Assembly (NCBI GenBank): GCA_017744365.1
Contig: JAGIBL010000001.1
Coordinates: 803,416 to 867,415, forward strand
Reading direction: 5' to 3'
Length of the DNA: 64,000 nt
DNA from: Nocardioidaceae bacterium
GTDB taxonomy: Bacteria > Actinomycetota > Actinomycetes > Propionibacteriales > Nocardioidaceae
Shown here in pieces: positions 28,399 through 35,733 of the stretch (positions are counted from its first letter, which is position 1; each line of letters starts with the position of its first letter). A program made the position numbers and the translations under genes. The notes under the pieces were generated by a model, which saw nothing but the letters and a program-made list of their open reading frames with translations, searched no databases and was not told where the DNA came from.

Positions 28399-28647
28399 AT
28401 GACCAACGCCCCGGAGCCCTTCGGCTCGTTCACCGCCTCGGCGGGCGCCCCCTGGTGGTGGCAGCTGCTCGACGCCGACGGCCGGGTGGTCACGCCCGCC
28501 GACGGCCGTCAGGAGTTCCCGACCCGCGCGGACGCCGAGTCCTGGGTGGGGGAGTTCTGGGCCGAGCTGGCCGAGGACGGCGTCGCCGCGGTCACGCTCT
28601 TCGAGGGCGACCGCGAGGTGTACGGCCCGATGTCGCTGGAGGCCTGA
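28399..28647 (+). CDS. Small hypothetical protein coupled to gcvT
   Basis: An 82-residue acidic protein (FGSFTASAGAPWWWQLLDAD, then GRQEFPTRADAESWVGEFW and AVTLFEGDREVYGPMSL). It looks like one compact alpha/beta domain rich in tryptophan. The ATG lies one base after the gcvT stop, so it is co-translated. I do not recognise a family; its place suggests some link to glycine cleavage or one-carbon metabolism, which is untested. It is followed three bases later by the convergent DUF3043 gene. Confidence 0.75.
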   Translation: MTNAPEPFGSFTASAGAPWWWQLLDADGRVVTPADGRQEFPTRADAESWVGEFWAELAEDGVAAVTLFEGDREVYGPMSLEA

Positions 28648-28650
28648 GCC

Positions 28651-29238
28651 TCAGTCCAGCTTCTGGCCGATCTTGACCTGCGTCTTCGGCATCCGCAGCG
28701 GCCGGATCTGCAGGATCCGGATGAACGCGTAGAACGTGGTGCCCTTGAGGTCCTCGCCGGGGAACCTCGCGCGCAGCGCCCGGCGCAGCCGGAACCGGGT
28801 GTAGACGATGTCCACCAGCAGCAGCAGGATGCTGGCCGACCACAGCAGGCTCGCCACCGACTGCGTGCTCGACCCCGGCTTGCCGACCGACATCAGCACC
28901 ATGATCACGATGAGGATCGGCAGCAGGAACTCGGTGAAGGTGATCCGGGAGTCCACCCAGTTGCGGATGAAGCGCTTGACCGGGCCCTGGTCGCGCGGCG
29001 GCAGGTACCGCTCGTCGCCGGACTTCATGCCCTCGCGCATCTTCTTGTTGTTCTCCGCACGCCGCTCGCGCAGCAGCTTCTGCGCACCCTTCTTGTCCAT
29101 ACCGGCGCGGGCGCGCTCCTTCGAGGCCGCCTGGGCCTCCTTGCGGGTCGGCGTCGGACGGCCCTTGCCGCCCTCCTTGGCGATCGCCTCGGCGGCGGGC
29201 TCGGACTTGTCGGTACGACGGAACAACGCAGACCTCAT
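28651..29238 (-). CDS. DUF3043 membrane protein
   Basis: A 195-residue protein. A highly charged cytoplasmic N-terminus of about 90 residues (RPTPTRKEAQAASKERARAG, MDKKGAQKLLRERRAENNKK) is followed by FIRNWVDSRITFTEFLLPIL, two membrane helices at about residues 105-145 and a basic C-terminus (FRLRRALRARFPGEDLKGTT). This matches DUF3043, an actinobacterial family of unknown function conserved in this same neighbourhood. The ATG at 29238 is chosen as the start of the basic tail. It is divergent from the histidine kinase gene at 29285 with only 46 bases between them, so promoters must overlap. Confidence 0.85.
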   Translation of the reverse strand: MRSALFRRTDKSEPAAEAIAKEGGKGRPTPTRKEAQAASKERARAGMDKKGAQKLLRERRAENNKKMREGMKSGDERYLPPRDQGPVKRFIRNWVDSRITFTEFLLPILIVIMVLMSVGKPGSSTQSVASLLWSASILLLLVDIVYTRFRLRRALRARFPGEDLKGTTFYAFIRILQIRPLRMPKTQVKIGQKLD

Positions 29239-29284
29239 CGGGCAGGGGGGTGAACGCCAGCAGGATATCCGTCAGACTCGTGGG

Positions 29285-30484
29285 GTGCGGAACGACCCAC
29301 GCCGCGCCATCGAGCGCGAGGCAGAGCTGCGGGCGTACGCCGTGCTCGGGGCGGAGGACATCCCGACGCTGGAGCGTGTGGTCGACCTGGCCGCGGCCCT
29401 GTGCGGCGCGGCCGTCGCGGAGATCAACGTGGTCTCGACCGCCGACGTGGTGCACGTCGCCACCACCACCCGCGACCACCGCCGGGTGCCGCGCGAGCAC
29501 TCTTTCTGCAGCCACGTCATCGAGCACGACGCCGACAACTTCACCGTGCACGACGCGCGGTCGACGCTGCCGTTCGCCCGGAGCCCCTACGTCACCGGGG
29601 AGCGAGGCTCGATCCGCTCCTACGCCTCGGCCCGGCTGGTCGCGCCGACCGGAACCGTGCTCGGCACCCTGTGCGTCTTCGACGAGGTCGTCCGGGAGTT
29701 CGACGAGGACCAGCTGGCCACGCTGCGCCTGCTCGCCGCGCTCGTCGTCGACGTGCTCGAGCACCGCCGTGAGCACCGCGAGCTGGCCGGCTCGGTGGCC
29801 AGGCTCGCCGACTCGCACCGCGAGGTGTGCACCTCGAACGAGGCCCTGGACGGGTTCGCCGCGCAGGTCAGCCACGACCTGCAGGCGCCGGTGGCGACGC
29901 TCGGGATCGCGCTGTCGATGCTCGAGGACCGCGCCCGTGACGAGGAGAGCGCGCAGGTCCTCGACATCGCCCGGTCCGGCGTACGGCGGATGCAGCAGAT
30001 GATCGCGGACCTGCTCGACTTCGCCGTGCTCGGGAGTGGCCGGCCGCCCGCCGTGGTCGACCTGGACCGGGTGGCCCGCCAGGTGGTCGACGACCTCGGT
30101 TCCCTGCTGGCGAGCGCGAAGGTGGAGGTGGGCCCGCTGCCGCGCCTGCTCGGCCACGAGAGCGAGGTCCGGGTGGTGCTGCAGAACCTGGTGGCCAACG
30201 CGGTGAAGTTCGCCGCACCGCACCGCGTCCCGCGGGTGGTCGTGGCGGGGGAGGTGCGCGGCGACCGGGTCCGGGTGACGGTGACCGACAACGGGCCCGG
30301 GGTTCCCGAGGACGCGCGGGACGACGTGTTCGCGCCGCACGTGCGCGCCGAGACGACCGTCCCCGGCTACGGGATCGGGCTGGCCACCTGTGCCCGGGTG
30401 ATCCGGGCCCGCGGCGGAACCATCGGCGTGGACCCGGCGCCCGCGGGCGGGGCGACGTTCTGGTTCGAGCTGCCGGCCGGCTGA
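29285..30484 (+). CDS. GAF-domain sensor histidine kinase
   Basis: A 399-residue soluble kinase. Residues about 10-160 form a GAF domain with the signature HSFCSHVIEHDADNFTVHDA and GTVLGTLCVFDEV, as in free-standing GAF/phytochrome-related kinases. The dimerisation region has the phosphorylated histidine in AAQVSHDLQAPVATL (about residue 200), and the ATPase domain has NLVANAVKFAAP (N box), TDNGPGVPED (G1) and GYGIGLATCARVIRARGG (G2). There is no membrane helix, so it senses a cytoplasmic signal. No response regulator is adjacent, so the partner is unknown. GTG at 29285 is the likely start; the region before it belongs to the divergent DUF3043 gene. Confidence 0.9.
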   Translation: MRNDPRRAIEREAELRAYAVLGAEDIPTLERVVDLAAALCGAAVAEINVVSTADVVHVATTTRDHRRVPREHSFCSHVIEHDADNFTVHDARSTLPFARSPYVTGERGSIRSYASARLVAPTGTVLGTLCVFDEVVREFDEDQLATLRLLAALVVDVLEHRREHRELAGSVARLADSHREVCTSNEALDGFAAQVSHDLQAPVATLGIALSMLEDRARDEESAQVLDIARSGVRRMQQMIADLLDFAVLGSGRPPAVVDLDRVARQVVDDLGSLLASAKVEVGPLPRLLGHESEVRVVLQNLVANAVKFAAPHRVPRVVVAGEVRGDRVRVTVTDNGPGVPEDARDDVFAPHVRAETTVPGYGIGLATCARVIRARGGTIGVDPAPAGGATFWFELPAG

Positions 30485-30506
30485 GGAGCCCCCGCTCGGG
30501 GATCGC

Positions 30507-31679
30507 TCAGTCGCGGTGCGACTTGCCCGGCAGCGCGAGCATCCGGTCCAGCGCCACCTTGGCCCACTTCTCGGTCTCCGGGTCGACCTCGATCTGGTTG
30601 ACCACGGTGCCCTCGACCAGCGACTCCAGCGCCCAGACCAGGTGCGGCAGGTCGATCCGGTTCATCGTCGAGCAGTAGCAGACGGTCTTGTCCAGGAACA
30701 CGATCCGCTGCTCCGGGTGCGCGGCGGCCAGCCGCTTGACCAGGTTGAGCTCGGTGCCGATCGCCCAGACCGAGCCCGGCGGCGCGGCCTCGACGGTCTT
30801 GATGATGAACTCGGTCGAGCCGACCAGGTCGGCCTTGAGCACGACGTCGTGGGTGCACTCGGGGTGCACCAGCACCTTGACCTCGGGAATCTCGGCGCGC
30901 AGGGAGTCGACCACGTCCGCGCTGAACCGGCCGTGCACCGAGCAGTGGCCCTTCCAGAGGATCATCTTCGCGTCGCGCAGCTCCTCGGCGCTCAGCCCGC
31001 CGTTGGGCTTGAGCGGGTTCCAGACCACGCAGTCCTCGAGGGAGTAGCCCATCTTCAGCACCGCGGTGTTGCGGCCGAGGTGCTGGTCGGGCAGGAAGAG
31101 CACCTTGGCGTCCGGCTTCTGCGCGAACGCCCACTCCAGCGCGACGTCGGCGTTGGAGGACGTGCAGACCGCGCCGCCGTGCTTGCCGCAGAACGCCTTG
31201 ATGTCGGCCGAGGAGTTCATGTACGTCACCGGCACGACCTGGTCGGCGATGCCCGCGTCGGCCATCGCGTCCCACGCGTCCTCGACCTGGGCGAGCCGGG
31301 CCATGTCGGCCATCGAGCAGCCGGCGGCCAGGTCGGGCAGCACCACCTTCTGGCCGGGCGCGGTGAGGATGTCCGCGGACTCGGCCATGAAGTGCACGCC
31401 GCAGAAGACGATGTACTCGGCCTCCGGGCGGGCGGCCGCGTCGCGGGCCAGCTTGTAGGAGTCGCCGGTGACGTCGGCGAACTGGATCACCTCGTCGCGC
31501 TGGTAGTGGTGCCCCAGCACGAAGACCCGGTCGCCGAGCGCCTCTTTGGCGGCCCGCGCACGGGCGACCAGGTCCGGGTCGGAGGCCGGCGGCAGGTCGC
31601 CCGGGCACTCCACGCCACGCTCGGCGGACAGGTCCTGGCCGCGGCCGAGCGGCAGCAGCGGCAGGTCGACAGTGGTCAT
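30507..31679 (-). CDS. nadA: Quinolinate synthase
   Basis: A 390-residue 4Fe-4S enzyme that condenses iminoaspartate and dihydroxyacetone phosphate to quinolinate for NAD synthesis. Visible motifs are VFVLGHHYQRDEVIQFADVT, the first cluster cysteine region YIVFCGVHFMAESADIL, GKHGGAVCTSSNA, VHPECTHDVV and FLDKTVCYCSTMNRIDLPH. The ATG at 31679 is preceded by GGGAGGA at a good distance; a longer in-frame extension is antisense to the acetyltransferase gene. nadB and nadC, its usual operon partners, are not in the window, so it stands alone here. Confidence 0.96.
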   Translation of the reverse strand: MTTVDLPLLPLGRGQDLSAERGVECPGDLPPASDPDLVARARAAKEALGDRVFVLGHHYQRDEVIQFADVTGDSYKLARDAAARPEAEYIVFCGVHFMAESADILTAPGQKVVLPDLAAGCSMADMARLAQVEDAWDAMADAGIADQVVPVTYMNSSADIKAFCGKHGGAVCTSSNADVALEWAFAQKPDAKVLFLPDQHLGRNTAVLKMGYSLEDCVVWNPLKPNGGLSAEELRDAKMILWKGHCSVHGRFSADVVDSLRAEIPEVKVLVHPECTHDVVLKADLVGSTEFIIKTVEAAPPGSVWAIGTELNLVKRLAAAHPEQRIVFLDKTVCYCSTMNRIDLPHLVWALESLVEGTVVNQIEVDPETEKWAKVALDRMLALPGKSHRD

Positions 31680-31702
31680 GGACCAAATCCTCCCATGGGG
31701 TG

Positions 31703-32518
31703 TTACAGCAATGCCCCCTGGTGCAAGTACGGCGCCGGCGGTTCCATTCCTCGGACGGCGAGCGAACCCGACGGCTGCGCCACCAGGCCGGCCTCCTCGG
31801 CGACCGCGCGGGCCCACGGGTTGGCGTCGGTGACGTGCGCGACCGTGGGTGCGGACCCGGTGGCGAGCGCGTTCCGCAGCAGCGACCGGGCGGTGTCGTC
31901 GTCGTGGGCGCAGAGCACCGCCGGGGTGCCGTCCTCGTCGAGGTAGGCGTAGCCGCCGTCGGTGGTGACCAGCCGGAACTGCGCGGCGAGGATCGCGTGG
32001 TCGGGCCCGTGCCCACTGCCGCGCACCTGGCGGTCCAGTGCGTCCAAGTCGACCGTGCCGGACGCGAGTGACCCGTCCTCGACACGCGCCGTGCCGGCGA
32101 ACCGCCACTGCGGCACCAGCGTGAACCCGGCTGCCCGGTAGCGCTGCTCGGCCTTCGGGTCGGCGCTCGCCGAGAGCATCGCGCGCGGGCAGTCCACGCC
32201 GTACGAGGAAGCCGCCTCCATCAGCTGCCGGCCGATGCCCTGGCCCTGCAGGTCCAGCCGGACGGCGTACGAGGCCAGGAACCAGGTGGTCTCGCGCCGG
32301 AACGAGACCGCGAAGCCGACCACCTCGTCGCCCGCGACCGCGACGACGCACCCGCCCGGGTCGGTGGCCAGCAGGTGCCCGGTGCGGCGCAGCCAGCGCT
32401 CCCGGCCGGCCGCGCTGCGATGGCCGAACGACGGCTCGACGTCGCCGTACGCGGCATCGGAGATCCGCTCGGCGGCATCGAGGTCGGCGGGGGCCATGGG
32501 TCTGATCGCGAGCTGCAC
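31703..32518 (-). CDS. GNAT family N-acetyltransferase
   Basis: A 271-residue protein with the GNAT fold. MAPADLDAAERISDAAYGDV is followed by beta strands, and the acetyl-CoA loop is in VRLDLQGQGIGRQLMEAA. A second half of about 130 residues, FRLVTTDGGYAYLDEDGTPA onward, resembles another degenerate GNAT-like domain, as in two-domain acetyltransferases. Substrate unknown. Two starts are possible: GTG at 32518 (used here) and ATG at 32539, which would overlap the ATG of the divergent glycerate kinase gene. It probably shares a promoter region with that gene. Confidence 0.85.
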   Translation of the reverse strand: MQLAIRPMAPADLDAAERISDAAYGDVEPSFGHRSAAGRERWLRRTGHLLATDPGGCVVAVAGDEVVGFAVSFRRETTWFLASYAVRLDLQGQGIGRQLMEAASSYGVDCPRAMLSASADPKAEQRYRAAGFTLVPQWRFAGTARVEDGSLASGTVDLDALDRQVRGSGHGPDHAILAAQFRLVTTDGGYAYLDEDGTPAVLCAHDDDTARSLLRNALATGSAPTVAHVTDANPWARAVAEEAGLVAQPSGSLAVRGMEPPAPYLHQGALL

Positions 32519-32537
32519 GGGTCTATCGTCCACGCCC

Positions 32538-33632
32538 ATGCGGGTCGTGATCGCGCCGGACAAGTTCGCCGGCACCCTGACCGCGGTCGAGGCCGCCGAC
32601 GCCATCGCCACCGGCTGGCGGCGGCGGGTCCCGGACGCGGAGCTGGTGACGGTGCCGATGTCCGACGGCGGGCCCGGGTTCGTCGACGTGCTGCATGCCG
32701 CGCTCGGCGGCGACCTGGTCGCGGTCACCGTCGCCGACCCGTACGGGGAGCCGGTGCCGGCCACGATCCTCGTGGTCGGCGAGACCGCCTACCTGGAGAG
32801 CGCCCAGGCCGCCGGGCTGCACCTGACGCCGGAGAGCGCCCGGGCGCCGCGCCGGGGGAGCAGCCGGGGCGTGGGCGAGCTGATCGCCGCCGCGCTCGAG
32901 GGTGGCGCCACCCGGATCGTGCTCGGCGCGGGCGGGTCGGCCACCAGCGACGGCGGAGCCGGGCTGCTTTCCGCGCTCGGCGCGACCGCCGACGTGCCGC
33001 TGGACGCCGGGCCGGACGGCCTGGCGGGGATCGGTGCGCTCGACCTGTCGGCGGCGCGGGCCCGGACCGCCGGTGTCGAGCTGGTGCTCGCCTCCGACGT
33101 GGACAACCCGCTGCTGGGGCTGTTCGGGGCGACCAAGACCTACGGCCCGCAGAAGGGGCTCACCGAGGACGACCTGGTCGAGGTGGACGGCCTGCTCACC
33201 GCCTTCGCCGGCCTCGCCGGGCGGAAGGCCGCCAGCGAGAAGGGTGCCGGCGCCGCGGGCGGGATCGGCTACGCCCTGCTGCTCCTCGGGGCCACCCGCG
33301 CGCCGGGCGTCGAGACGGTCGCGGCGGCGGTCGACCTGCCCGGCCGCCTCTCCGGCGCGGACCTGGTGGTCACCGGGGAGGGCTCCTTCGACTTCTCCTC
33401 GCGCTCCGGCAAGGTCCCGTACGGCGTCGCGCAGGCCGCCGCGGAGCACCTGCTGCCGTGCATCGCCCTGGCCGGCCAGGTGCTGGTCGGGTCCCGGGAG
33501 ATGCGTGCCCTCGGCATCGAGGCGGCCTACGCGGTGGTGGACCTCGTGGGGGAGGAGCGGGCCTTCGCCGCACCGTCCGACGCGCTGGCCGACCTGGCCG
33601 AGCGCGTTGCGCGGACGTGGGGCCGGGAATAA
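32538..33632 (+). CDS. glxK: Glycerate kinase
   Basis: A 364-residue kinase phosphorylating glycerate. It begins MRVVIAPDKFAGTLTAVEAA, followed by VPMSDGGPGFVDVLHAALGG, the conserved ESAQAAGLHL, GATRIVLGAGGSATSDGGAG and VVTGEGSFDFSSRSGKVPYG, all typical of the GlxK/GarK family. Length is near the family norm (about 375). The gene keeps the position next to erpA seen in other actinobacteria. The start codon overlaps that of the divergent acetyltransferase if the longer form of that gene is used. No coupled partner follows; a gap of 85 bases precedes erpA. Confidence 0.93.
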   Translation: MRVVIAPDKFAGTLTAVEAADAIATGWRRRVPDAELVTVPMSDGGPGFVDVLHAALGGDLVAVTVADPYGEPVPATILVVGETAYLESAQAAGLHLTPESARAPRRGSSRGVGELIAAALEGGATRIVLGAGGSATSDGGAGLLSALGATADVPLDAGPDGLAGIGALDLSAARARTAGVELVLASDVDNPLLGLFGATKTYGPQKGLTEDDLVEVDGLLTAFAGLAGRKAASEKGAGAAGGIGYALLLLGATRAPGVETVAAAVDLPGRLSGADLVVTGEGSFDFSSRSGKVPYGVAQAAAEHLLPCIALAGQVLVGSREMRALGIEAAYAVVDLVGEERAFAAPSDALADLAERVARTWGRE

Positions 33633-33656
33633 CCGTCGGTGTGCGACGATTGTGCC

Positions 33657-33672
33657 TGTTGGCATGCCGACA
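33657..33672. promoter_or_regulatory. Imperfect palindrome before erpA
   Basis: TGTTGGCATGCCGACA is a 16-base palindrome with a single mismatched pair, 46 bases before the erpA start. It may be an operator. No known regulator is assigned. Confidence 0.35.
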
Positions 33673-33717
33673 CCGACTGCCCGCCCAGGGCACGACGAGA
33701 GAACCACGGGAGAGACG

Positions 33718-34092
33718 ATGACCGAGCAGGTCGAGACCACCACCGCGACTGACGCCGGACACCGCGCCGACAGCATCAACGTCAGCGACGCCGCTGCCGC
33801 CAAGGTCAAGAACCTCCTCGAGCAGGAGGGCCGCGACGACCTCGCGCTGCGGATCGCGGTCCAGCCGGGCGGCTGCTCCGGCCTCCGCTACCAGCTGTTC
33901 TTCGACGAGCGGAACCTGGACGGCGACGTCGTCACCGAGTTCAACGGCGTGAACGTGGTCGTGGACCGGATGAGCGTGCCGTACCTCAACGGCGCCACCA
34001 TCGACTTCGTCGACAGCATCGAGAAGCAGGGCTTTACGATCGACAACCCGAACGCCACCGGCTCTTGCGCCTGCGGCGACAGCTTCCACTGA
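33718..34092 (+). CDS. erpA: Iron-sulfur cluster carrier, A-type (ErpA/HesB family)
   Basis: A 124-residue A-type carrier that delivers Fe-S clusters to target enzymes. The core has INVSDAAAAKVKNLLEQEG, RIAVQPGGCSGLRYQLFF and the paired cysteines near the C-terminus, NATGSCACGDSFH; these three cysteines bind the cluster. The N-terminal 18 residues are an extra acidic tail. The ATG at 33718 follows GGGAGAGAC. Likely clients in this window include quinolinate synthase, lipoyl synthase and the Rieske protein. A strong terminator follows at 34115. Confidence 0.96.
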   Translation: MTEQVETTTATDAGHRADSINVSDAAAAKVKNLLEQEGRDDLALRIAVQPGGCSGLRYQLFFDERNLDGDVVTEFNGVNVVVDRMSVPYLNGATIDFVDSIEKQGFTIDNPNATGSCACGDSFH

Positions 34093-34114
34093 GCGGGTCT
34101 CCCGCACAGGACAA

Positions 34115-34148
34115 AAGGCGGCGCTCCCCGATCGGGGAGCGCCGCCTT
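34115..34148. terminator. Hairpin terminator after erpA
   Basis: AAGGCGGCGCTCCCCG and CGGGGAGCGCCGCCTT form a perfect 16-base-pair stem across a short centre. It sits 22 bases after the erpA stop and 35 before the stop of the convergent gene, and so can serve both. Confidence 0.85.
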
Positions 34149-34182
34149 CGTCGTAACCGGAGAGGCCCGGTCAGTCCAGGGG

Positions 34183-34419
34183 TCAGTCGAGATGCAGGTG
34201 CAGCCGGGCGGCTAGGTGCGCGGCCGCCTCGCTGACCGTGATGACCGGCTTGGCGATCTCGCGGGGAAAGTCCTCGAACTCGATCGAGGGAACGGTGCCG
34301 AGCGCGTCGGCCGAGATCGTCTGCTCGGGAAGCCCCATCTGCGACGCGCAGGCGGTGCAGTCCGAGTGCATCTGAACAGTCGTGTCCTGGTCGTCGTACG
34401 CGAGACGCTGGTAGCTCAT
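34183..34419 (-). CDS. Small hypothetical protein with a CxxC motif
   Basis: A 78-residue protein, MSYQRLAYDDQDTTVQMHSD followed by CTACASQMG. One CxxC pair near residue 21 could bind a metal or act in redox chemistry. The rest (PSIEFEDFPREIAKPVITV, EAAAHLAARLHLHL) has a histidine-rich amphipathic C-terminal helix. The start at 34419 is supported by TAGCGT seven bases upstream on the minus strand. It is divergent from adenosine kinase and shares with it a palindromic operator. I do not recognise the family. Confidence 0.65.
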   Translation of the reverse strand: MSYQRLAYDDQDTTVQMHSDCTACASQMGLPEQTISADALGTVPSIEFEDFPREIAKPVITVSEAAAHLAARLHLHLD

Positions 34420-34426
34420 GCGCTCG

Positions 34427-34432
34427 ACGCTA
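34427..34432 (-). promoter_or_regulatory. -10 box of the CxxC protein gene, leaderless
   Basis: TAGCGT on the minus strand fits TANNNT and ends seven bases before the ATG at 34419. Confidence 0.45.
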
Positions 34433-34444
34433 TTGGCTACTTCC

Positions 34445-34464
34445 CGGTACTCCTACGAGTACCG
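34445..34464. promoter_or_regulatory. Palindromic operator in the divergent adoK promoter region
   Basis: CGGTACTC and GAGTACCG are perfect 8-base arms around CTAC. The site lies between the two divergent starts, 12 bases from the minus -10 box at 34427-34432 and five from a plus-strand TAGGCT at 34470-34475, so a bound protein could control both. Confidence 0.55.
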
Positions 34465-34532
34465 AACGGTAGGCTGCGGATTTCACGAGACTCTCATCTC
34501 GCCGCAACATTCCCGCCGAACTCTGAGGACCC

Positions 34533-35507
34533 ATGCCGCTCCTGATCGCCGGTTCCATCGCGACCGACCACCTGATGACCTTCCAGGGCAAGTTCGCCGA
34601 CTCGCTGGTCGTCGAGCAGCTCGACAAGCTCTCGGTCAGCTTCCTCGTCAACGACCTCGAGATCCGTCGGGGCGGCGTCGCGGCGAACATCTGCTTCGGG
34701 CTCGGTCAGCTCGGCCTGGACCCGGTCCTGGTCGGCGCGGTGGGCGAGGACTTCGCCGACTACCGGTCCTGGCTGGAGCGGCACGGCGTGGACTGCGAGT
34801 CCGTGCACACCTCGGACAGCAAGCACACCGCACGGTTCGTGTGCACCACCGACACCACGATGGCGCAGTTCGCGTCCTTCTACCCGGGCGCGATGAGCGA
34901 GGCCCGGCTGATCGAGCTGCACCCGATCGTGGAGCGTGTCGGCGACCCGGACTACGTGCTCATCGGTGCCGACGACCCGGACGGGATGCTCCGGCACACC
35001 GAGGAGTGCCGCCAGCGCGGCTACGCGTTCATCGCCGACCCGAGCCAGCAGCTGGCCTTCGGCGAGGGCGACCTGATCCGGCAGCTGATCGAGGGCGCCA
35101 CGCTGCTGTTCAGCAACGAGTACGAGTCGCACCTGATCGAGTCCAAGACCGGCTGGAGCGCCGAGGACGTGCTCGACCGGGTCGGCACCCAGGTCATCAC
35201 GCTCGGCAAGGACGGCGTCCGGATCGTCGCGAAGGGCCAGGAGCCGATCCACGTGCCGGCCCTGCAGAACGTGAGCGCGGTCGAGCCGACCGGCGTCGGC
35301 GACGCCTTCCGCGCGGGCTTCCTCGCCGCCGCCGACTGGGGCCTGTCCCACGAGCGCGCGGCCCAGGTCGGCTGCACCCTGGCGGCGTACGTCGTCGAGA
35401 CGGTGGGCACCCAGGAGTACACCTTCACCCACGAGGAGTTCGTGGCGCGCCTCGGTGCCTCGTACGGCGACGACGCGGCTGCAGAAGTAGGGAAGTTCCT
35501 CAGCTGA
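34533..35507 (+). CDS. adoK: Adenosine kinase (PfkB family)
   Basis: A 324-residue PfkB kinase, the same length as mycobacterial AdoK and closely similar along its whole sequence. MPLLIAGSIATDHLMTFQGK is followed by the substrate loop RRGGVAANICFGLGQLG, FYPGAMSEARLIELHP, HTEECRQRGYAFIADPSQQL and the catalytic anion-hole motif PTGVGDAFRAGFLAAAD. It phosphorylates adenosine to AMP in purine salvage. Bacterial adenosine kinases of this type are related to ribokinases rather than to the eukaryotic enzyme. GAGGACCC precedes the ATG. The leader from the TAGGCT box is about 50 bases and lies just after the palindromic operator. Confidence 0.93.
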   Translation: MPLLIAGSIATDHLMTFQGKFADSLVVEQLDKLSVSFLVNDLEIRRGGVAANICFGLGQLGLDPVLVGAVGEDFADYRSWLERHGVDCESVHTSDSKHTARFVCTTDTTMAQFASFYPGAMSEARLIELHPIVERVGDPDYVLIGADDPDGMLRHTEECRQRGYAFIADPSQQLAFGEGDLIRQLIEGATLLFSNEYESHLIESKTGWSAEDVLDRVGTQVITLGKDGVRIVAKGQEPIHVPALQNVSAVEPTGVGDAFRAGFLAAADWGLSHERAAQVGCTLAAYVVETVGTQEYTFTHEEFVARLGASYGDDAAAEVGKFLS

Positions 35508-35733
35508 CCCGGCGCACGGAGTAGACCGGGACGCCGTCCTCGGCCGGCTCCGCCCCGAGGTACTCCTGCTCGCGCATCCGCGCCCAGGCCGGCACGTCCA
35601 CCGCCGCGGCCACGTCGTCGGAGGCGACCGCGATCACCCCGCCCACGGGCACCTCGGCCAGGTGCTTGCCCAGCTCGATGATCGGGCGCGGGCAGAGCAT
35701 GCCGCGGCAGTCCAGCAGCAGGTCCGCGCTCAC
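35500..35733 (-). CDS. tusA: TusA family sulfur-carrier protein
   Basis: A 77-residue protein with the TusA signature at the N-terminus, LLDCRGMLCPRPIIELGKHL; the second cysteine (in MLCPRP) carries persulfide sulfur. The family passes sulfur from a cysteine desulfurase to acceptors for tRNA thiolation or cofactor synthesis. The GTG start overlaps the stop of the cysteine desulfurase gene by four bases (GTGA), so donor and acceptor are made together. Its 3' end overlaps the convergent adoK end by eight bases. The length is normal for the family. Confidence 0.92.
   Translation of the reverse strand: MSADLLLDCRGMLCPRPIIELGKHLAEVPVGGVIAVASDDVAAAVDVPAWARMREQEYLGAEPAEDGVPVYSVRRVS

Noticed and set aside
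25562-28402. A 946-codon open frame on the plus strand covering pepA and part of gcvT
   Set aside because: It is an antisense/off-frame reading of pepA and gcvT, rich in Arg, Gly and His with no domain motifs; long shadow frames are normal at this GC content.
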